Positions 30,916 through 42,800 of a stretch of DNA of 50,000 nucleotides are shown here, piece after piece. The stretch's first letter is position 1. Every line of letters begins with the position of its first letter. The translations under genes were made by a program, and so were the position numbers. Origin of the DNA: Glandiceps talaboti (taxonomy: Eukaryota > Hemichordata > Enteropneusta > Spengelidae); assembly GCF_964340395.1 (NCBI RefSeq), contig NC_135549.1, positions 7,934,842 through 7,984,841 of the forward strand, given 5' to 3'. The notes under the pieces are model-generated. The model did not search any database and had not been told where the DNA came from. It worked only from the letters and a program-made list of their open reading frames with translations.

Positions 30916-32960
30916 TGCAGCCACGATGGGTGGTATTGTCTGCCCAATGACGCTAAACGCTAGTTCACACTAACACTGTTACACTGATCATAGACAAGGA
31001 AGTCTGTTACACTAACTGATAAATGTAATAGATCAACCGATTATAAACAACGAATTTAACAAAGAACCAACACGTCATCGTGCCGTCGCTCTTTTGTTTG
31101 GAACTTTCGGAACTCCTTGAAAATTGATCATCGTTGAAATTTATCGAAAATGTCCTTGCATAACTAATGGAATCACTTAAACACGAGACCTCTGCTAGTC
31201 ATATTAGATAGATTACAAAGAACTGTGTTTGAAGGAAAACCATCTCATCCAGTTCCGTACGTCACTGATTAACAGCTATGTATATTTCGTCTATGACATC
31301 TACATCGAAGTTGTTGACATATCTTTTTATGACATACAATACGAGTCCTTTTCCGTAATTTTTGCTATTGGACAACATGTATCTTGTTTGTACCTTTTTT
31401 TGCGAACACTCATTGATCACGTGAATTACGAGAATTGAAATGTCCTATAAGAATAACTTTCAATTAATATTTCACAATTTGAAAATATCCATTATATATG
31501 TTAGCTGTTATGTTATATATGTCAGCTGTTGAAAACTTCTATTATGTGGTCTGAAGAAACTTGAACGGGAACTCTGTATTTATTGAAAAGGGTTGTACTA
31601 AAAACAAATCTGACTTATGTCGAATGCATATTAAGTACACCGCGGTTTTAACATCATTGTAAACCAACGCCTCCTTTACGGCGGCATGCAAGACGCACCT
31701 TCAATGTTTGAGCGTTAGCCAAGTATTATTATTATGTTTTACCCTTGTTAGAAAATACTACCAGTACTGCCCTGCGATCGAACTTTGTTACTCGCTTAAA
31801 GTCACACAAAAGTTTTATTTGTCATATGGGCAATTTCACGTCGATAACAATAAATCTGATTAATTTTGTATAATAAAATTAAATTTGAAATGGTGCTAGA
31901 GCTCCTATCTTGACGGATTACAGAATTTTCATGGAATTTTTTGACGAAGTCTCTCCGGGAAGATTAGCGTCTACTACAAGAAATGTGAAGATATGGGAAA
32001 CAAGAAATGCATGTTGGATAGTAACATATAATAAGATTCAAGGTTACCAGACTGACTGATTTCCATAAATGAGCATCGACGACTGAAAATAAAAAATCCG
32101 TATGATTTCGAAACTTATTCAACATTATCAACATCTATCATGTATAACTTAACATACAATGTTTGAAGCCGTCGTAAATAACGTACATTTAACATTTCAG
32201 TTTGCCAGTGTCATTTATCTACTTCTGGGTTTTTATTATTAATGCTAACATTGATGCATCGGTAGCTGAAATAACTTATGCGTGTCATTTTAAATTGCCA
32301 TTTTGTATCCTCATGTCGAACAGCTGGTTGCTTAGCAACCCGATGTTGCAGTTGATTAACTGTCTAGTTTCTTGTGCACTAGTACGAGTTGTCGGAAAGG
32401 TTTCTATCGACGTTATACATAGTTGCTTGTACCGAAAATTAGAAAATCAAGGAACACAGAAAGCGATAAGTTGCGTTATTTGAAGTAAGTACTCTGACTA
32501 GGCCCATGTACGGGCGCTGTTCTTTGAAAACACCCGATCAGTTAGTAGTTGTTTTTTTTATTTGAAGGAGAAGAAGTAACGCGACATTGTTTCTGGTCAT
32601 ATCAAACAACAAAATGATGTCGGATTTATTAAAAACTCAAACGAACAAGTTTGATTTTTATTATTTTACAGTGCATATGAGCATTTATGTGTATCTCTAA
32701 TGGTTTCAAATGTCACTAATGCCAATTCTAATAATAATAATAAAAGTCAATTTCAACTAATAACACCAATACCAGAGAAATCAAATGTGTGTCCAAGCTG
32801 GTGAAAGCTCTCAAACTGTCAATTAGTGCAGAAGCCAAGGATACAGCACAATTTCAATCCCAAGTTCCTCGTATTCAAAATAAAAGCATGCGTACGCGTG
32901 ATGTGTGATTTCAATCGTTATGCTATCATATTCAGTTCGAAGATGTCTCGTTCCCAATAT

Positions 32961-33277
32961 TTATTTCCCATGAAAGAACTGGGGATCTCTCTTTCCATGA
33001 AAGAATTGAGCTGCACGCTTTTCATCAGCTTCGTCGGCGCGTTTGCCATGGAAAAACTGAGGATCCCGTTTTCCGTGGAAAAATTGAGGATTCCTCTTGC
33101 CAGAGTAAAATTGACCATTGGAGTCACGAGTGTTGTAGTCACTGTCGGGCCTCTTAAAATATCCACCGGACAAGAACTGCCTCTTCCCAAATGAACTACT
33201 GAGAAACTGCCTCTTTCCCTCTTCACCCAGCAAATCATCACCAGTTTCTCCTGTGTTTGTTTTTTCTAATAAGCCAT
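32961..33277 (-). CDS. Neuropeptide precursor coding exon 2: peptide repeats
   Basis: The acceptor is CGTTTTTTAG on the minus strand, with the exon starting at 33277. The split codon becomes AAT (Asn53). All bioactive peptides lie here, each bounded by Lys-Arg. TAA (32963-32961) follows Gly-Lys directly, so the last copy needs only carboxypeptidase trimming and amidation. A minus-strand AATAAA overlaps the stop (32965-32960), and others lie at 32662-32657 and 32630-32625. The poly(A) site cannot be chosen by eye. Confidence 0.85.
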
Positions 33278-34011
33278 CTAAAAAACGAACAAAACGTAAA
33301 TCCAATGTTTAGCAATGATTTCGTTACGAGCATAGAAAATAGTAACAGAGCCAAAGGGTTAAGTGAAAAACATAGAATGTACGCCGACAAACGATAGAGT
33401 TCTACTTCAATTAACTTGAAGTCAAAGATAAGCCCAATATACAAGTCTATCAAAACGGTATCGCCGTACTTTCCAGGCAATGGTTACTTAACAGATATTA
33501 TCTCGTGAAAAAAAGGTTAGAAACTTGATTGGAGTCGGGCAGATAATAGATTCTTTAGGTCATTCCATAAGCTTGTATTCCAATTAGTCTCTATAACATG
33601 ACGATCTGGTCAAACTCGATTGATTTGTAATGGCCCTATTAACTTATCATGCATTACATAGGTCTAACAGAATCTTAATGCCACATCACCAAAAAATGAC
33701 TGATGGAAAACTGTCTCTAAGATTCTAAAATGCTACTAAAGTTTTTTCCACGATAATTCGTTCAACAAGTCCTTTTCATGGCGGTATAATGCAACTGAAA
33801 GTAAAACACACAAAGCGGTATCAATCATTCATGTAACCATAGAAACGGACTCACTTAAGATATATTTGACGTCATCTTCTTTGTCTTTGAAGTCTTCATC
33901 ATCTATCTGATTTTCTGCATTGGAGAAGTTGACCAATATGCATGATAAGAGAAAGACGTAAACAAAAAGACCACTTCCTTGTAGCAGCTGTCTGTATCTA
34001 CACTGTGCCAT
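32961..34011 (-). CDS. Amidated neuropeptide precursor with QFFHamide repeats (TRH/EFLGamide-like candidate)
   Basis: Two coding exons (34011-33855 and 33277-32961, minus strand) give 474 nt and 157 residues; the phase-1 junction fits. A signal peptide covers 1 to about 32 (core LFVYVFLLSCILV, cleavage after SNA). An acidic spacer follows (33 to about 73), then peptides separated by Lys-Arg. These are QFLSSSF-Gly (76-83), QFLSGGYF (86-93), a 96-113 stretch ending QFYS-Gly, NPQFFH-Gly (115-121), DPQFFH-Gly (124-130), AAQFFH-Gly (141-147) and DPQFFH-Gly-Lys-stop (150-157). An acidic ADEADE spacer sits at 133-138. Gly before a dibasic site is the amidation signal. N-terminal Gln can cyclise to pyroglutamate. 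The Q-F-[LYF]-[SH] core recalls EFLGamide/TRH-type peptides of protostomes and the starfish TRH-type tetrapeptide, but family assignment is inference. It would act as a secreted ligand from regulated granules. An in-frame stop just upstream of the ATG supports the start. Confidence 0.88.
33855..34011 (-). CDS. Neuropeptide precursor coding exon 1: signal peptide and acidic propeptide
   Basis: The start ATG is at 34011-34009, with TAA in frame five codons upstream. It encodes residues 1-52 plus one base. The donor, read on the minus strand, is TTA A then GTGAGT (33854-33849). The hydrophobic core from about residue 15 to 27 and a small-residue cleavage site (Ser-Asn-Ala) fit a signal peptide. 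The Asp/Glu-rich stretch after it is typical of a prohormone spacer. Further noncoding 5' exons are possible and were not located. Confidence 0.8.
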
Positions 34012-34699
34012 TCTTTTTAAACTTTACCTTGTGGATGTAGCAACTTGTAATCTGGAGTTTGAAAGAAATAATAAAAAAAAAATGGTAACATTTAATATCA
34101 ATTTTACAGATGCGATGTGATCTAATAAAATACTATACAGATGGTTGTTGAAAAGGAGACGAAAGAACGGTGTAATATGACACAGACAAGTAAGAAGGAT
34201 TTTTCTTATCAATATTTTACTGGGATTTGTACGGTTTCAGAAAAAACGCCTCATCACACTTGCTGTTAGATTGTAACAGCTATGGTATGAATATATAATA
34301 AGTGTTTTATGTTGGTTATTTGAGGTGAGGCTTATAGTTAGAGAATCTATTACAAAGTTTTGGGGCTGTATTTTAAATATGCTTGAGGTAAAAAGAAGAC
34401 TATATTGTCTTTTTTTCGTTCTGATTCATTATTTATTGTATTTCACGTCTACCATATCTGTCCCTTGCAGACTCTCCTTGGTATATACCGTCTACATTAG
34501 GTGTAGACGGAGCACTCCTCTTGTTATATTAGATACCATGTGATCCGCTTTCCACTGATATTTCCCGTGTCTCCTTTTTAACCCCACTCTCGCTGTGCCT
34601 TTTCGTACAGTACGTAGTCCAGTGTCTATATCAAATTTTAAAAAGTGGTGTATGATACGCTCAAACTTCAATGATTCTTCATCCAAATTAGATGGTACT

Positions 34700-34794
34700 C
34701 TGCCGTGATAGTAGTCCTGCTTGCATACGGAGTAAGTCGACCTTTCCTTGAGCGAAACGCGTGTACCGTCTGCAAGCAGGACTGCCGTGATAGT
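34700..34794. repeat. Inverted repeat bounded by 13-base direct repeats
   Basis: CTGCCGTGATAGT occurs at 34700-34712 and 34782-34794. Between them, AGTCCTGCTTGCATACGG (34713-34730) and CCGTCTGCAAGCAGGACT (34766-34783) are inverse with one mismatch. Confidence 0.8.
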
Positions 34795-34849
34795 TGAAGC
34801 CATTTGTGTAGAATTGTCGACGTTTGCCTCTGTTTAATAATAAAATAAG

Positions 34850-35341
34850 CACTTGTACTAGGAAAAGAACCGTGAAGAAAAGTAGAAAAGGGGCATCCTA
34901 TCCATATTCTCGGAGAGTGATCTGAAAAGTATCCCCTTTTTACGATTCCACTGACTAGATAGCCGACGAAAAACACCCCCTTTTCCGTGAAATTTCGAAG
35001 AAGCATGTGTACCTGCTACGTCTGGGACTGCCACCACCGGGTGAGTACCAAACTAAGTGAACTAACCCACTCTCTACGTTGTTGCTTGTTATTAGACACA
35101 CTCGGAAGGTCCCTTAATCCAGGACGTGTGCAGTGTATGGATTAGGTGTCCTTCAAGGTAAAACCTCCTTGATATCTGAAAGAAGGGTTTTTTGCAGTGA
35201 TCTTCTCCCAGACTTACTAAAATAAAGGGGGGGGGGGCCTTCTTTTTCATTGAAATATTCCTGGAAAAGGGGTACATATGAAATTTCGCTAACAAGCATG
35301 GGTATCCACCCATCCATGATCCAGGGACTGCCACCGCCGGG
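34850..35341. repeat. Diverged ~300-base tandem duplication
   Basis: GGGACTGCCACC[A/G]CCGGG recurs at 35024-35041 and 35324-35341, exactly 300 bases apart. The bases before each also match loosely (a GAAATTTCG then AAGCATG block, and AAAAGGGG tracts). Probably two copies of an interspersed repeat. Confidence 0.6.
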
Positions 35342-35447
35342 GGCGCCGGAGAGTCAGAATTGTACGTGGTCACCGAAAACACCCGCCGTGAAGACTGCCT
35401 GTACTAGTACTGTCAATCTATGTTGATGGCCCTTTGATGCGTTCTTT

Positions 35448-35581
35448 TTTTAGAGTAAATTATTGCAGAAAATCCCCAAATGCTAAGCTCTTATGACCAG
35501 GATTCAACGTGTTTCGAACACCTCAATTCTGGTCATAAGAGCTTAGCATTTGGATGTTTTCTGCAACAATTTACCCTAAAA
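35448..35581. mobile_element. Foldback element with 53-base arms
   Basis: The arms 35448-35500 and 35529-35581 are inverted copies with about five mismatches around a 28-base loop. A third, direct copy of the arm lies at 35697-35747, and a fourth partial copy at 35791-35810. The pattern fits a MITE or foldback family that has nested or duplicated locally. Confidence 0.8.
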
Positions 35582-35696
35582 TAGAAGGCATGAAGGGTTG
35601 CGTCAACCACAGTCGATACAGATGTAAGTTGGTGTGGTTTCGCCTGGACTGTTTGTTTTGTCGCCTCTAACTGACACATATTTTGATGTGTTCTGT

Positions 35697-35810
35697 TTTA
35701 GAGCAAATTGTTGCACAAAACGGCAAATGCTAAGATCTTATGACCAGGATTATGTGTGTTTCAAACGAGGATTGTGTGTCTCAAACACCCAAATAATAAG
35801 CTTTTATGAC
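35697..35810. repeat. Solo arm copies of the foldback element
   Basis: TTTTAGAGCAAATTGTTGCA with AAATGCTAAGATCTTATGAC matches the left arm. A second partial copy, AAATAATAAGCTTTTATGAC, follows within about 45 bases. Confidence 0.75.
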
Positions 35811-36238
35811 AAAGAGTGTATATTTTCTCTCATGGTTCAACTTGAACACTAACCAAGCACATTGATCGCTTCTTGCCATGTCATGCTTTGTCAACCATGT
35901 ACACACATTTTTGGCTTACACGTGATGACGTCAGGCCTCCAACAAACACGATAGTAATGGAACGGAGTGCTACATGCATCTCTGCAGCAAATAAAGACTT
36001 TTCCTATCTTGTCATTCAATACTAGCACAATCCTGACAGTTTTTGATATTATATCCTATTGAAGTCAATAACTGAATCAAGAGAAAGTGATGTTTTCATA
36101 CACAAAATAGCGAGGAACACATCATTGCGATATGTTTGATGTGCTAGACCGCTTGATTTATCGAAGAGTGAAGAAACGATGAAGCTAAGTATGTATGAAT
36201 AAATGAACTAATGAGCAGATGGACAGTTTACCAGACAG

Positions 36239-36480
36239 TTGATTGATTGATTGATTGATTTGCTCATTGATTGATTGATTGATTGATTTGCATAACGACT
36301 ACTTGTATAACTTGTTGACTGACAATGCAGATGTGATTGGATAACTTGATTGTTAACTGGAGTGGTAGAATTACTAACATCCTGTCTGACTAACTTACTA
36401 ACTGCCTGACGGGCTAACTGACTGACTGACTGACTGACTGACTGATTGACTGACTGACTGACTGACTGACTGACTGACTG

Positions 36481-36511
<31 letters not shown>
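36239..36511. repeat. (GATT)n and (ACTG/ACTA)n microsatellites
   Basis: GATT units at 36239-36289, and ACTG then ACTA units at 36416-36511, with unique sequence between. Confidence 0.95.
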
Positions 36512-38855
36512 GCATGTCCGTCTGACTGACCAAAATATCAACTTGGTTATCTGCTACTTTCACATTTTATAGATAAACAAATATTATAATAGATTAGGTA
36601 TCCTTGTTTCATAAAGCCTGGTAAACGTTCATTCATGAGACGTTCAGTTTCCAAAGGGTAGATTTCAGTTGCTCTCAATGAAATCCAAACGTGTAATGCA
36701 TCAAGAATACTAAAAGCTATGCTGACACATGACTAAATTATTGGCAATGCTGACTAAAGGTAAATATCATAGAGGCTATTGTCATTCACTGTTGCTTATA
36801 TAAAAGTAAAAAAGCATAAAATGTTTGTAGTAATTGATAAATAGCAAGCCCAAGTCAAATAATTCAAAATCGCAATTATGACGTTAACATTTCTGAAGCT
36901 AATCAGGGGTTATTCTTCCAATGTTGTAAAGCATCCTGCCTGTCAGATGTCAGTCTTGTTTCTCGTTGTATAATGACCACATTCCAATTTATGCTGCCTT
37001 TAAATCTGAAACCGTTCAGTTTGATATGTATAGTTCAGGTACTTGTCAATGACGTTTGAGAACTGGATGGAAACGTTTAAAATGATCGTTGGATCAAGAG
37101 TCAATTTCTTAACAGTACCGTCATTCTTAATGTGTATTAATATGTATATAGGGAAAAACTGACAGAACACGTTTCAATTCAAAGTGTCGTTTGGTTCAAA
37201 TTGTACAAGTGCGACAGCTATTCTGGAAGATTTGCCTGGTTATGGTTAGAGTTTGAATTCAGCCCTGATTAAGCTACTATACCTTTGTGTTGAATAGTTT
37301 ATCAATATTATACTGATTATGTGTTTTCTCGACATTAAGCCACCTTAAATGGTAATACTACACCCAGAGTCCAATTAAAGGCGTTTGTGTTTAAATGGAC
37401 ACCCACACGGTAATTAACCAATAGCAACCTCATTTCCTTTATCACCATACGTGCATTATCCCCACTCTCCTGACTGTCACCATGTGGATCAATTTTAATA
37501 CCCGATATTATCAATAAAACGCAGTTTTCCTATCATTTGGTTGCTACAGCGGTCCTACTTATGATATCGTTTTTCATTGTCTCTGCAATAAAACAGCAAG
37601 AACGGCGACAAATTATAATTTTGTGCCAGCAATCTGAACAGAAAGCCTTGAAAATCGCCCAGTACCTCCAAGTCACGCTGGAATGAATGAGCCAATCACT
37701 TCGCCATTACAATGTTAATCCACAGGTATACTGAATACACAGAGAAGGCTAATTACAGTAGATCAGTAAAATTCCTTTTAACTGTACACTAAACGACACA
37801 ATTCTCATTGCAAATATTCCAGGTCCGTACATGACGCCAGCGATTGAATTGTGACACATCCTTCTTCTCCATCTCAACGGACCCAATTCCCCAAAGCAAC
37901 ATTTTAAATCATTACCCATATATACTCTCTTTTGTTTTTCTTTTTTCATTATTTTGTCATTCTATTATTCAGTTATTCATTTTAGATGTCTTGCCTTCTC
38001 CCCCGAACATCAAATTAAAAATAAAAATAAATCAAAAGCGATAAAAGAAACTATTGATCATTATAAAAGTAGAAAATACAAAGGGTTTGAAATGTGTTTT
38101 GTGTGGGTCATAAGTGGCAACAGTCGAACCACATCATTTCTAAACCAGTGATACGAAAATTTATGAAATCGCCTTCCAGGAGTAAGACTAGTCAGCGGAG
38201 AACACGATCAACGATCTTTTATTGCCTACACCCAGACTGATGTTCATGTTCACTGACTGTTGACAATCGAAAGAGCAAACACCTTTGCATTTTGATTTTC
38301 GCCTGGCGTATTCGCCACCTTTAATCGTCTGATGATGTTCGTAGGTAGCTAAGTCAATCGTACTTATGACATTTACAACAAAAACAAGGGTGTCCGGATA
38401 AATAAAACACAATTTTGTCGAATATGTCTGTTTTGGAAACAGTCATCTATTCACATTTGGTATTCATCAAAGATAACCCCTCAGAATAACCCCTTAAAAT
38501 GTATTGCACAGGTACTGTGAATGTCATGAAAAGAAAAGAGAACAGTGACACATTCACATGATATCAGACAGTACATGTAATATTAACTGAACACGAATGA
38601 CTGGTTGTCGATATGATAGACTTTATAAGATTTCTAACTCTGGTAAAAGCAAGTGCTATGATTGAACCAAAACACACATTTAATGTGAGCATTTACATGG
38701 TATTATTACATGTATGTTATAGTCAAGACAAGTCTCCTGTCGTTATCCTTGTACGGTTTGAGAAAACATTTCCACCAATGAACGGTATGTTATGTTATGC
38801 TATCATGTCTATACTATATGTTATACGTTATGTATTTGTATATGCAGGGATGTGT

Positions 38856-38887
38856 GCGTGCGTGCGTGCGTGCGTGCGTGTCTCTGG

Positions 38888-38928
<41 letters not shown>

Positions 38929-38930
38929 GC
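38856..38930. repeat. (GCGT)n and (CTGT)n microsatellites
   Basis: Six GCGT units, then about ten CTGT units. Overlapping open frames are repeat read-through. Confidence 0.95.
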
Positions 38931-39788
38931 CTCTCTGTATGTCGAACTTTCTGTTCGATTGTCAGTGCGTTCTTCGGTGTATCATCCTTTCAATCGGTTG
39001 CATTTCTATGTTATGGCTTCTTTTGATGATATGCTAGTTACCTGCCGGTGTAAAAACAACAGCTCGCTACTCATAATTGCAGTAAGACATTTTCGAGAGT
39101 CCATTGCACATTATTTATCAAATCTCCTTCCAAAAGATGGAGAATATCTTTTAAGGGTATAAACTCTTCGTGGATAAAAACACACCCATTGTACTTGGAT
39201 TCACATTTTAAGTCTAATATTGCATTATCGGTGGCAAATAATTGACAGGGCAGGCAGGATTCCATCAGCCTACAACTCATTTCGAGGAGGCCGGCTATTT
39301 CCATAATGAAAGTTAATAGAATAGAAAGTGCGTGTCTCTGCTTGATCCATGGATGAAGAGACTAAGTCAGGAAATGAATTTTGGAATTACAGCCTTCGCA
39401 TGTCTTTTTTTCATCAGTCTTTCCCTGCCCCGCTGATGAGGAATCCTGGAGTTTTCATCGGGTTATTCTTGCCCTCCTGGTAGGCAATCACGGAGTTTTT
39501 AATACAAACAAATCAGCTTGAGATAGACTCATCGTTAACTCTTGCCTGAACATGTATATTTCAAGAATAGTCCAAGAATTTCCAACATTGCTATTTTTGT
39601 CTACTTGAGTCCCAACAAAACTTCGACTTTGTATTCGTAATGTATTGCAAGTCTCTGTAGAACACGATGAATGTGAACTGATCCCTTCAGCATCATTTGC
39701 AAATGTAATGGTAGCATGACTTAGAATTTGCTGAAGTGAAATATCGATGAAGCAAAAATTCCTTTGTATTTATATTAGTTTACCAATC

Positions 39789-39840
39789 AAATATCTCAGG
39801 GACTCAGTACCTATCATTTCTCCGAGTCTCTGAGATATTT
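39789..39840. other. Short hairpin, 17-base arms
   Basis: AAATATCTCAGGGACTC and GAGTCTCTGAGATATTT pair with one mismatch around an 18-base loop. It is too short for a typical miRNA precursor. Confidence 0.6.
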
Positions 39841-42800
39841 ACGGTAGGATAAATTGTTGATGTACACATTTCGTAAAAGATATGTTTGTGCTGTAAATGT
39901 TAAAGGTAGGTCGACATTTAAAGTTAGCCTTCAGCATTCCATTTAAACGCCAACTTTATAAGTGTTAGAGACTGGGATCAGACCAATGACTAATCGTTGA
40001 CAAATGAACGATGAACTTGCTAGGTTAGTCCATTATTGTGTATAATGTGGCAACATACACACCTTTACACATCGAATTTGGGTCATTAAAGAGCAATATT
40101 TGAAGAAGCTAAGATATCTTCACTTTACTGTTCTTTATCCGTTATTACTCGGGGCCAAACCATTTATTCTGCTATCCCTCATGATCTATTACGAGCTCCG
40201 TTTGACATTTGTCAAAGCCGCTGTTTTATGGAGCCTACAAGGTATCACTTTAAATGATACATTGTGTCAATTTGTTAGAAAATGTCATTATGCTTTACCC
40301 GAAGACATGACATAGGAATTTGGCAAATGGATCATCAACATCATCATCATCGGTGGATCCGGGTAGATGTTGGATAATTGATCTTTTTGTATGCTTGACA
40401 GCAGATTGCATTTTGCGTTAAAACATTATTCCTGTCTGGCAGATTCCAGGTACCGGGAAAGTATCCTTTAGTTTATACTGACATATCTATGAATATAAAA
40501 CCTGCATACCATTACGTTTAATGTGTCTACTTTTATGAGAACACAAAACTAACTTTTGAAAAGGGTTGAACATGCACAATATAACATACATGTAGAATCA
40601 GAGTATTTTGATATAAGCTTAAACATTTTACAATCAGGAAAGATGACTGTTGTAAATGTTAGAATAAAATACTGTCAAAACTAAGTTATCTCGAAAAGCT
40701 AATTGCTAAATAGTGTCCCGTGAATTCATTTCAAAACGCATTGATCCATACAACCTTCATGACAGTTCTTTTACGTTTAAAATGCCCCGTGTGAAGATAG
40801 TGAGATTGGGGTGAATACCTCCAGGAAATTGGATGTAATGCACTGACAAGAAATGACTATAAAATCAGTGAAAAGCCATTCTGTTAATTCGCTCATTTTC
40901 TACGACGTATCCCTGTAGCTTTACCATATATGTCATGGTTCAAAATTCCCATGCAACCTTTACCTCTACAATGTGAATAAACACTGGCATTTTGAAAATC
41001 CAAATTCTGTTCTTTACGGCACATCGTCCCAGATGGCGCAAACGTTAACTGGAGTACATGGGTTGAAGAGATACTCTACTATATTAGTCTTGTCCTTTAT
41101 GTTTGAGTCTTGGGAATTGATGCAAAATTGGAAACAGCTGTTTTGAAATGATCAGGGTTTGTAATGTTTTCTTTTACAATATCAATATACAAACAAAGCC
41201 TTAGAAGTAGCTTGGAAATTGGAAAGTAATGTTTGCTTTGACTTGTAAAACACTTAGGTTAAAGAGCACACTATTATATATTTATATTTGGGGCAAGTGA
41301 ATATTCTTTGTTTGTTTAGGGCTATGTTCACAGTGAACGAGTTCGTGTTATCGATATGTATCGTTACTGTGGCAATCTTTACATATGAGTTGGCAGTATT
41401 AAACTTTTATTCGGGTTGCTATGGTTATTTCCTATCTAAAAGTGCATTTGTAATCGGTTTAGCTGTTATATACTTTACAAATGCAATGCATATATTCAGA
41501 GGATGAAACAAATAAGTAGCACACGTTTGTCCTTTACAAATAAAATTAGCTCAGATGGTTAATATTGAACTATCATAATCAAGCTAACGTCCAGAGAGAA
41601 GCCATGGAAGGATATGTAAGTAATCAACAACACTTGATTGGCAGGTTCATTAAAACCTAAACGATTAGCAGCAAGGTTGTTAATATTTCACGACAAAAGA
41701 CGTTAAGGGTTGGGATTGTCAGTGATACTCCGTTTGTCTCGTGAGAATTCTTAAATAAATTGAGCTATCAGCTTACTATGGGGTTATCATGGACATCTAG
41801 TCAATACGTTTGAAGCAAATCTAGTCTTCAACCATTCACAAGACCGAACCATTAAATGAGTAACCCCCAAGACTTAAAAGTAACAACGAATTGAGATGTA
41901 AATCTAATTAAACCTAAAGATGTTTGTCACTTCTGCTTTAGAGCGTTCACAATTATTTAAGTTTAAAGCTAGAAAATAATGACTATATTCCGAAGGCAAA
42001 TAAGAGCTGCCCTCGTGAGATTTAGGATGTGCGTTGTTCTTGACAAAAGATTGAAACTGTGATACGTGTTGCACAATATGCAATACTGAACATCAGTATT
42101 ACAGAATTTAGAGGTGTAATATGAAGAATTGTTATTTTATCGTCATATTTTCTCAGAAGGTTAAGATGAATATAACATCTTAAAAGTCTCTCTTACGTAT
42201 GGTGTTAAGGTTTATACAATACAATAGATTGTTAGTTGAAATAGTCAACAAAGCAATAAACAAATATTTAGTTTTTACCAGAAAAAAACATATAACCAAG
42301 TGTTCGTTTCATTTCATTTCATTTCATGATACACTACCAAATAAAATATCTTTGTAAAACTCGGCGATTAAAAGTTGTCAAATATCTGCAGGAAATATCA
42401 CTTACCTGTGTGTTTCCAACAATCCACCATAAACAGTTACTGACAAAGAATTGCTACTTCTACGCGTCTCCGTACTGGGCAAGGAAACAGTGTCATCCCT
42501 GTTTATAAGTCACTTTCAATTGCGGGGTGTCACGCCTTTGTTTACAGAATATTCGTTTCCAAAACCACAGCATTACATTTAGGTAACGTGTAAGTTTTCA
42601 ACCTTGGCTCCCCCTGTTTCTTGCAATCACGGTTAGTGAGTGATTTGAAAATTTACAAAATACGATTGGTGTGTATTGAAATAGAAACAACTGTGATAGA
42701 ATTATTGAACAGTTTGAAAACCAATAGGAAATGAGCGGAGTATGCTGAACTCGCTAGAGACTAGAAGCAATGTAATGAAATGCAACGAGCATTCTCCGAT

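Noticed and set aside
34492-34803. Minus-strand 103-codon frame starting MASTITAVLLADG
   Set aside because: Looks protein-like, but it runs through a direct/inverted repeat structure read in two frames; no splice partner or family recognised.
35926-35933. Perfect CRE palindrome TGACGTCA about 1.9 kb upstream of the neuropeptide gene
   Set aside because: CREs regulate many neuropeptide genes, but this palindrome also occurs elsewhere in the window (for example near 15050, 26010 and 28443), so position alone is not evidence.
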